Part shown: piece after piece, positions 63,845 to 64,000 of the stretch | Layout of the letters: each line of letters starts with the position of its first letter | How positions within the stretch are numbered: the stretch's first letter is position 1 | Assembly: GCA_021298975.1 (NCBI GenBank) | Contig: JAJTGC010000007.1 | Coordinates: forward strand, 1 to 64,000 | Source: Oxalobacteraceae bacterium | GTDB lineage: Bacteria; Pseudomonadota; Gammaproteobacteria; Burkholderiales; Burkholderiaceae_D | Reading direction: 5' to 3' | Length of the DNA stretch: 64,000 nucleotides | The notes under the pieces: generated by a model | Told to the model about the DNA's origin: nothing | Seen by the model: the letters and a program-made list of their open reading frames with translations, nothing else | Database searches by the model: none | Translations under genes and position numbers: made by a program

Positions 63845-64000
63845 TCATTGAGACTTCCGAGGCTTCACCTGCCACCAACTCGAAATTACATAGGGATCCG
63901 CCTGATAATACTTGGGCGAGACCTGCGGCATGCCGAAACGATTGCGATACGCGACCCTGTGCGTCGCCGAATACCAGTGCGGCACCACGATATATTTGTG
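63845..64000 (-). CDS. yejA: Peptide ABC transporter substrate-binding protein, YejA type (partial, C-terminus)
   Basis: Minus-strand HKYIVVPHWYSATHRVAYRNRFGMPQVSPKYYQADPYVISSWWQVKPRKSQ*; upstream of yejB. Confidence 0.8.
   Translation of the reverse strand, partial: HKYIVVPHWYSATHRVAYRNRFGMPQVSPKYYQADPYVISSWWQVKPRKSQ

Overview
This window reads as an ordinary chromosomal stretch of a betaproteobacterium (probably Burkholderiales; inferred from gene content and synteny only). It is densely coded. From left to right it holds: a TRAP transporter plus homogentisate-type aromatic catabolic cluster (fahA, hmgA, DUF2783, flavin hydroxylase, MBL-fold protein, divergent IclR); efp-earP; two small redox/secreted gene pairs; a bactofilin; fhs; a molybdate locus (modE, porin, modABC); a di-haem cytochrome; vapBC; gltX with tRNA-Ala and tRNA-Glu; metG; scpA; panC; a B12 uptake locus with a cobalamin riboswitch (btuB, btuC, btuD, btuF); an orphan NarL-type regulator, a Crp/Fnr regulator and a phasin; a min operon; acetoacetyl-CoA ligase; a YgiQ radical SAM protein; tRNA-Val, dnaQ, rnhA; gloB, mltD; and a yejABEF-type peptide ABC transporter. 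I found no CRISPR array, prophage or obvious defence island. The best leads are: (1) minD appears to lack about 142 nt internally and is frameshifted between intact minC and minE; (2) the MBL protein in the homogentisate cluster has a degenerate HxHxDH motif; (3) two copies of a paired-hairpin palindromic element have coordinated stem changes, one of them between yejA and yejB; (4) an FNR-type box lies upstream of the orphan response regulator; (5) a porin is built into the molybdate locus. I cannot claim a clearly new system from this sequence alone.
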